DNA of 24,096 nt from Priapulus caudatus (lineage: Eukaryota; Priapulida; Priapulimorpha; Priapulimorphida; Priapulidae). This document shows positions 18,165-24,096 of the stretch, piece after piece. The translations under genes and the position numbers were made by a program. The stretch's first letter is position 1; each line of letters begins with the position of its first letter. The stretch lies in the NCBI RefSeq assembly GCF_000485595.1, contig NW_014577314.1:295295-319390 (forward strand), given 5' to 3'. The notes beneath the pieces were generated by a model. The model ran no database searches. It saw only the letters and a list, made by a program, of their open reading frames with translations, and was not told where the DNA came from.

Positions 18165-19413
18165 GCTGCTGATTTTGTTTACGTACTTATATTGCATACA
18201 TCATTATCTAGATATGATATCCATGGAGTCGGTATAGTGTATACACGATTTAAGCTGTACTCCGATCTTACAATTAAAGATAATATAGTTAGACTGTAGT
18301 TATTCTTTGAACGTCATGGAGCTAAACTGTTGTGCCTAGGGCATTCCTATTCGGAACTTTGTGGGCAATTGCAAAAGATAGCATCAGTTCAAAGCTTGAG
18401 GTCGAAGGTCAAAGGAAAACAAGGGTTAAATAGGCAAATTGTTATTTCCCTTTTAACTGAAGGTATAGGACTGTGATTGTGACGGTGACGGTGACGGTGA
18501 TAGGAGGTGATTGTAGCACACATTCCCAGCTCTTCGTGGCTCCTCTCTTGTGGAATATAGCATCGTGATGAAAATATGCATTCTCATTTTGAAAATCAAG
18601 CTAAAAGTGCAGTCAATAGACCCGCTCGAGGATGAACTTGTTTTAGCACTGACCTACCGTTTTCGTGACTATAGGAAGAACCGTGAACAGTACTAAGTAA
18701 TCTTTTTTTTGTTGATTGGGCAATCGTTAATAATCGATCGATCATTAGTCAACCATCATGCTATCGGTTTATTTGGTTAAGAAAACCTGATGATCAATCA
18801 AGACAATTCAACATATTTCCAACACTACAATATATAGTCAAACTTGTATTCGTGGACACCTAGCTATATATATATCTAGAATAGACACCTGCTAATGAAG
18901 GCAACTTTTGGCATTTCCCACGGCCGACCCTTATATTCAGGTTTTACTGTATGTATACATGGTCACCTAAGGCAGGGAGAGGGAGTTTGTCACGATAAAA
19001 TCTTTTGTGACATGTGAGCTATGATGGATGGGGTCAAGAGCATATAAACCCTAGAGCTAACAACTGTAAAAAAATGCGAGCCATACGCGGAACATAATTA
19101 GTCTTTAGTAACGTTGCTTTTTTCTCGTAGACCCAACGTCTAGATCTATATACACTGTGTGCGTGTGTGTGTGTGAAAAACTCTTAGCTTTACCATGTTT
19201 CTGTCAATCATCTAATGTTTTAGATTAACCTGTTATGACTATTTCTATTTCTGACAATAGGCCCTATTGTCTTATCTTCTGTCGATCATTACACACGCAT
19301 TGCGAACAATGTAACACGTTACCGTCGAGCGTTCGCGTGCTCTTGTGAAGTGGAGGGGATTGCACGCCTTTTTACCGTCTTTTTTTTTACCGGCCTGTTT
19401 GCGGTCTTTGCAG
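18165..19413. other. AT-rich DNA upstream of the PNP exon, probably intron
   Basis: No further exon was recognised. It contains a diverged DR1-like AGGTCGAAGGTCA (18399-18411), short GTGACG units (18477-18500) and a GT run near 19157. The PNP exon begins in phase 1 with respect to its reading frame, so an upstream exon is required but may be short or outside the window. Confidence 0.4.
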
Positions 19414-19583
19414 CTACAGCTACGATGAGCTGGAGGCTATAGCCAAGTACCTGCTGGATCACACCAAGATCCGGCCGAAGATTGGCATTATCCTCGGCAC
19501 GGGCTGCGGCGGCCTCGCAGAGGCGGTGGTCGATCAGGAGGTCTTCCAGTACGAGAACATCCCCAACTTCCCCATATCGACAG
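19414..19583 (+). CDS. PNP: Purine nucleoside phosphorylase, one internal exon
   Basis: Purine nucleoside phosphorylase cleaves inosine and guanosine with phosphate, giving the base and ribose-1-phosphate in cytosolic purine salvage. After the acceptor GTCTTTGCAG (AG at 19412-19413), 170 bases encode 56 whole codons, with one phase base at each end. The peptide begins YSYDELEAIAKYLLDHTKIR, continues KIGIILGTGCGGLAEAV and ends YENIPNFPIST at the donor ACAG|GTGAGC. It aligns without gaps to human PNP residues 5-60 (AEWLLSHTKHRP, IICGSGLGGL, IPNFPRST). The glycine-rich loop binds phosphate. Here GSGLGGL is GTGCGGL, so the phosphate-contact Ser33 is Thr and the following Leu is Cys. The next exon (expected to start VPGHAGRL) is not visible downstream in the window. 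A close paralogue of the family is the main alternative. Confidence 0.93.
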
Positions 19584-19734
19584 GTGAGCAGAGGCTGAGA
19601 AATCGCGCGGGGGCGGCGGCGGTCGCACAAAGCATTTCGGTGGGGGTGGGGCAGAGTTTTTACTTTCGAGACAACTCGTCGCAATTTTCTTCGCGAGTCG
19701 CCATCCTTTTCCGCGTGGATTTATCGACGGTCCC

Positions 19735-19830
19735 AGTGGGCACACGACGTCTTTTAGACGTCTTCGATTGGTCGTTTCTTTGTCATACAGACGACGTCTT
19801 AGAATGACGCAAAAACGACGTTTATTAGNC
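19735..19830. repeat. ACGACGTC-rich transposon remnant in the PNP intron
   Basis: CAGTGGGCACACGACGTC, followed by GACGTCTTTTAGACGTC and further GACGTC and ACGACGT motifs, forms a palindrome-rich patch just after the exon. It looks like one end of a MITE. The other end is not clear (AAGACGTCTAATAG near 19902 may belong to it). One n lies at 19829. Confidence 0.45.
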
Positions 19831-19849
19831 ATAGTTTAAATGTAAATGA

Positions 19850-20590
19850 CAATATGTTTAATAGATGTCAATTCTCCAAAGTGATTTAGACATCAATGGA
19901 AAGACGTCTAATAGCTAGTATGAATATGGGTCGATAACTATAATTGGCTTCAAGTACGCATATGGCGATCCCAAATTTCCATACCTATGTGGTACGTGCA
20001 GGTAATAATTTTTTATATGTCAAAATAACGATGTTTTCCACGGATATTTTGTTTATCCCTTTTGTGGTGACAGGTCTCAAATCCAGACCCCAAAAAACGT
20101 GGAAAAGCCGCAGGCCAATGTGTGTGTGGGTGGTGGGGTATAATTCAAGGCTCCTTCCTATAGTTCCTACCCAGCATGCAGTTATCAGGGAAGGATTGCG
20201 TGGCCTCAAGGAGTGATACACCTTTAATTTAGTTTAGTTACGCGCCAGTCAATTTAATCCCACCGGGGGCGAGATAGCTCCAAAATTGTTAATGCCAATG
20301 TACGTCTTTGACGGAGGGGGGACAGGGGGGGGGGGTACTGGAGACGCTATCGAGGAGACGGGTGAAAAGGGGGCGGGGAGCGGGAGGGAGGCATGCGCGT
20401 GCACGTACAGGTGCGTGCGTGCGTGCGTGTGCACGTCTTTATCTCAATATCTGCTATAGCGTCATACGTTGATTATAGTATATATATATATATATATATA
20501 TATACCAGGAGTTAATAATGCCAAAATTATTTGTCATTATTAACTCCTGATATATCATCCTGATATATATACTATAGTACTGGCATTGAA
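19850..20590. other. Presumed intronic DNA with simple repeats
   Basis: No exon was recognised. It includes a G-rich stretch (about 20313-20395), GTGCGTGCGTGCGTG near 20411-20427 and an AT run at about 20478-20504. Confidence 0.45.
20505..20550. mobile_element. TCAGGAG micro-palindrome copy 4 (46 bp)
   Basis: CCAGGAGTTAATAATG and its near-complement CATTATTAACTCCTGA flank an A/T-rich centre. The stem is related to copy 2. It sits next to an AT microsatellite, so the 5-base flanks (ATATA, TATAT) cannot be read with confidence as a target duplication. Confidence 0.65.
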
Positions 20591-20841
20591 CAGTGGCATA
20601 GCTAGGATTTTTTCAGCGGGGGGGGGGAGTATTTTTTCACTGGGGGGGCCGTACATTTTCGTTGGGGGCACAATATATAACTTTTCTTTGTATTATACTG
20701 TTCTAACGGCATTGTTTTTAATTCAATTTTTTTTATCAAGCATGAATTTTTAAGGGGGGGCTCCTGGGGGGCAGTGCACAGAAAATTTGTGGAAGGGGGG
20801 CGCGAGCCCCTAGCACCCCCCCCCCCGTAGCTACGCCCCTG
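20591..20841. mobile_element. 251-bp hAT-type MITE with 8-bp target duplication
   Basis: The left end is CAGTGGCATAGCTAGG and the right end is CCGTAGCTACGCCCCTG, an imperfect TIR of the CAGNGGCGTAGCTA type that I know from hAT elements. GCATTGAA is repeated exactly at 20583-20590 and 20842-20849. The interior is G-run rich with no coding capacity. It sits in presumed PNP intron or downstream DNA. Confidence 0.88.
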
Positions 20842-20849
20842 GCATTGAA

Positions 20850-21896
20850 GTAAAGAAGCGTAAGTTTAATGACAGAACTCAACAGCGAACGTACAAAATC
20901 GCGAATATGCTTTTTTATTACATATTTATTTAATACTAATTCAGAAACAAAGTTTGGTTTATATAATGATATTAATATGCATAAAGGCAAAAATAAAAAG
21001 AAGTGAAATACTAGAGTCTAGACCTACATTTCCTACCGCTAGAGGACGCACAATGCAGTCTTCGTGAATGGCGGTTGAGAATTGAATTCACGCTGTGAAA
21101 TATCAGGTAAGGAAAGCTTATTTCTGGTTATATTTCTGTCCTGTATGGGCAAATACCTATTCATATAGTAGCACTACTCACTCGTTCAAGAAATGAAATA
21201 GCTATTTACGTTTGCACGATGCGTAATTAAGATCTGTTAGTCTTGTTGTTTCAGCACGTACATCGGAGCTGTAAAATGTTGTTGTATTCAACATGTTGAT
21301 TAGCCCGACCAGGCTGTACGACGGATTGTCTATTGTAACCCTAACAATACCGTTTCTTGGAGCTACAGGTTGATGAGCACTTCACTTCAAAGAATGTTCA
21401 ACATGAAAGGGCAAAACAGGGCCAAGGTTGCCTTTGGCAAGACGACCTTATGCAAGGTCATATACTAGTAGTATAAGGTAAATAATCTGTAAACAGTTTT
21501 TCACATTTGCAATAATTGTGTGCACCTTAATTTTAAATTATTCTAACAATATGAATATATAGGTCCTATGTTGAACATCAAACAGGAATTACTGTTTACA
21601 CAAATATGGATTGCTTGTGATAATTGGCAAATATCTTGTAAAACATTTTGTTGACGTCTGAATGTCGAATAATTTAGTAATGAATATTGTATTTTTCTTG
21701 AGATTGTACCATAGAAACATTTCAAGACGACAGTCCACAGAAGTCGACCATCAGAATTGCCAAATTTCTTCGCTATGCTTATTCTCAAAGGGATAACATA
21801 GTATCTAGGTCCATGGAGTACATTGAACAATTAATAAATTAATATACAAGGAATATCAGCTTGAACATCCAAGCTCGTTCGAATATACAGGCTTTG
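20850..21896. other. Gene-free AT-rich stretch
   Basis: No exon or repeat with defined ends was recognised. Small palindromic bits such as AAGGTTGCCTTTGG near 21425 are the only structure. Confidence 0.45.
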
Positions 21897-21946
21897 TAAA
21901 TCGTCAAAATGACGACATACGCATACGTCGTCATTTTGTCGATTTA
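21897..21946. repeat. 50-bp hairpin, 20-bp stem
   Basis: TAAATCGTCAAAATGACGAC at 21897-21916 is matched by its reverse complement at 21927-21946, with loop ATACGCATAC. Just outside, ATGCCTAAGTCC (21948-21959) is inverted as GGACTTAGGCAT at 22646-22657. The hairpin may therefore lie at the end of a 0.7-kb element. Confidence 0.8.
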
Positions 21947-21959
21947 TATGCCTAAGTCC

Positions 21960-22740
21960 GCCCAAGTGACGATTTCATGCATGTAGCCTATATCCTCATT
22001 TGACCGATTTTACAAAAGCGGTATTTCGACGAACTTAATGCTCGATTCATCAAAGCCCTGATGTTTCGCCAGGCTTTATATCAACATGAACTACTTTTGC
22101 GACGCGGCGCGACTGTTTCCACACTGTTCCATAATATTATATACTGTAGTCGGCATGATATCTGCGACAGCTCAGCTCACATCCCCTAGACATGTGGTTC
22201 TTTAACGCTTTCTTTATGAGAGGCGCCAGAACTGCCTATACGAAAAGCCCAACTGCTCACTCCGCCGACCACCTCCAAAATTTGACAAAAAACAAATCAA
22301 TTTTAATTCAATCCAAAATAAAACCACTTTGCATCAACCATCCTCCAACGACTATATTCTGGAGCGCTGCAAAGACATAACAAGAATTTTTTAATCGCGT
22401 TCCGGAGAGCGCTCCGCCGAAACGCGCCTGAGACTGGCTCACCACGAACCACTGGGGTATCGTTCGTACCCAGGTTAAGACAGCAACTGGCCCCTAGACC
22501 GTACAGCTGCACGCACTCAGCATTTCTGACGACGCTGACGTTACATACTGGGAAATTACTGTTGTTTTTTATTACATGGTACGACATATTGGTCTGAGGG
22601 TGACGACTTCGTACATAAGTCCTAATGACGACTTAATAAATTTATGGACTTAGGCATGTTAGGTGGGGCTATATTCAATCGGAATTTACTAATGAGAGAA
22701 AATCCGGGACTGTTGACTCTCCATATGAACGACCCTTAAG
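21960..22740. other. Unassigned interior, possibly a 0.7-kb inverted-repeat-bounded element
   Basis: Bounded by the 12-base inverted repeat named under 21897-21946. GTGACGA-type motifs recur at both sides (21966 and 22600-22632). A 94-codon minus-strand frame at 22303-22587 has no recognisable motif and is not called. Confidence 0.35.
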
Positions 22741-22744
22741 CCTA

Positions 22745-23040
22745 GCGCAACTTCGACTTTTGGTCGGCAGCGTTGCTCGCGACCTGCATATCGCGATGCG
22801 GTCAGTTCGCACGCCCTTCGCCGAGTGTGCGCATCGCAAGCGACTGGCTACTACCATTTCATTTTGTTGCTGTGAGGGCGTAGCACCAATATTGAAATAT
22901 GCCACGAATGATGAGATGGTGCTCCTGATCTGGTCGCGGACAGAGAATTTGTTCATTGGGCACAGGTCGCACATGTCTACCCGCACACATCGCATTCGGG
23001 TGACTGAGTTGCTGAAAATCATAACATGTTTGATTTCAAG
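22745..23040. repeat. GTCGC-rich repeat, unit 1
   Basis: GCGACCTGCATATCGCGATG, GAGTGTGCGCATCGCAAGCG and the block from AATATTGAAATATG to AACATGTTTGATTTC recur in order in unit 2 (23150-23605). This supports a tandem duplication of a decayed TIR element. The 168-codon plus-strand frame crossing both units contains an n and reflects the repeat; it is not called as a gene. Confidence 0.7.
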
Positions 23041-23141
23041 GCCGACGCAGAATGAGCAAGTTGCANTTACGATGTTTCTGTCAACGGTTTACGAGTGGAA
23101 GTTAATGGTAAGACTAATGTTGCGACTAATTTTGTTTCTGA

Positions 23142-23740
23142 CAACGGCCCCCAGACTTGCGATTCTGGTCGCGTGTAGCTGCGACCTGCAATCGCATATG
23201 CGATTGGTCGCACGCCTCGACGAGTGTGCGCATGCAAGCGACTGGTTACCATTTGGCGAAAAATGACGCTGGCGGCATGGGCAGTATTTACCCGTCATTT
23301 CCAGTTGGATGGCGACATCTTTATATGTCGCGTGTTTCTTAGTGCGATCGCTGTATTCTGGCAGTGTAACATCAAACAAAACCGGCCTCTCCATCCACAT
23401 ATCTAGCAAAATGCTTTCTTTCTCATGACTCGAGCTTGTTGCTTTGAGCGTAGCCATATTGAAATATCACGTGATGAGATGGTGCTCGCAAATTGGTCGG
23501 ACGAGAATTTGTCATCGTTCCAAGTCGCTGTTTACCCGCACACATGCGATTTGGAAGCCATTTCGAAGCGACGAGTTGCTGAAAATCAAACATGTTTGAT
23601 TTCTTGCGACTCGTCGCGCAAGCGACCAGAATCGCAGTCGCACGATCCCGCAGACCTAGCGATTTCTCATGCGACTCGGCTGCGATTCTAGAATCACAGC
23701 CGAGTCGCATGAACAAGTCGCAAGTCTGCGCGGGGCTTAC
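23142..23740. mobile_element. GTCGC-rich repeat, unit 2, with foldback end
   Basis: The left end GCCCCCAGACTTGCGATTC is mirrored at 23716-23735, which reads GCCCCGCGCAGACTTGCGA on the minus strand. Inner inverted blocks (GCGATTCTGGTCGCG at about 23159 and its mirror at about 23625) agree. A 46-base palindrome with one mismatched pair lies at 23667-23712. The ends resemble TIRs of a cut-and-paste MITE. No transposase is seen and the superfamily is not assigned. Confidence 0.6.
23667..23712. repeat. 46-bp near-perfect palindrome
   Basis: TCATGCGACTCGGCTGCGAT and ATCACAGCCGAGTCGCATGA pair around TCTAGA with one mismatch. It lies just inside the right end of the unit 2 element. Confidence 0.9.
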
Positions 23741-24041
23741 ACGGGCAGAACTACGATCGAGGACGGAGCGTGTGGGATTTTTTTTGCTGATTCACTCTCA
23801 GTCTTTTACGCGCGATGACAGCGAACAAAACGTAGAAACGTAAGAAGCCAATGGCCAACCTGCTGTGTGGGGTGAGGAGCAGAGGGAGGGGGAGGGATTT
23901 GTTGGGGTTGAGGGCGTGTTGGTGGGGTCACCGAAGGTGTGAAACATCGCGCGATTTGCTTAACCGATTTAACGTGTCCACGTTCGCTGACAGGAAGTGC
24001 AACAGGGTTCTCACAGGGAGAGTATTATGTACTCGAGTCAC

Positions 24042-24043
<2 letters not shown>

Positions 24044-24096
<53 letters not shown>
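24044..24096. repeat. (TG)n microsatellite reaching the window end
   Basis: Uninterrupted GT dinucleotides run to the last base. The true length extends beyond the window. Confidence 0.97.

Noticed and set aside
22303-22587. 94-codon minus-strand frame as an exon
   Set aside because: No convincing splice-site pair and no recognisable motif.
22760-23266. 168-codon plus-strand open frame as a gene
   Set aside because: It runs through the GTCGC repeat units, includes an ambiguous base and shows no domain.

Overview
This window looks like non-coding, repeat-rich animal nuclear DNA. There are no operons or long intact genes. The few coding pieces are short exons with GT/AG splice signals, and the rest is decayed transposons, foldback elements and microsatellites. 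TTAGGG-type telomere-like arrays, CR1/L2-like reverse transcriptase debris and a vertebrate-like purine nucleoside phosphorylase (PNP) exon suggest a marine invertebrate deuterostome. Amphioxus is my best guess (about 50%), but this is inference and not a match I can verify. Ambiguous bases (10 N at 11587-11596, single n at 19829 and 23066) show a draft assembly.

Region by region. 1-548: right part of a terminal-inverted-repeat (TIR) element, here called element X, carrying nuclear-receptor-like AGGTCA repeats. 616-2437: two phase-compatible minus-strand exons that could form the start of one unrecognised gene, with an intron packed with foldback insertions. 2552-4128: a chain of three palindromic modules separated by four copies of GGCAGACC. 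4020-5490: four of the five ultra-short TCAGGAG/CTCCTGA palindromes, plus AT-rich microsatellites. 5815-7040: a CR1/L2-like retrotransposon tail with a second related copy inserted inside it. 8467-8627 and 9268-9533: two further foldbacks carrying telomere-like arrays. 10107-12785: two diverged copies of a unit of about 1 kb containing element X ends. 13380-18090: GC-richer, coding-like but broken sequence. 19414-19583: PNP exon, plus strand. 19735-24096: more transposon remnants, including a clear hAT-type miniature element (MITE) with 8-bp target duplications (20591-20841), a tandem GTCGC-rich foldback repeat, and a terminal (TG)n.

The most interesting signal is structural and not coding. 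The window holds several families of very short perfect palindromes, each flanked by exact target-site duplications (5, 8, 9-10 or 12 bp). They include a family only 13-46 bp long, and foldbacks with interstitial telomeric repeats in their loops. The two genes supported (unknown minus-strand gene, PNP) show no functional relationship that I can see.
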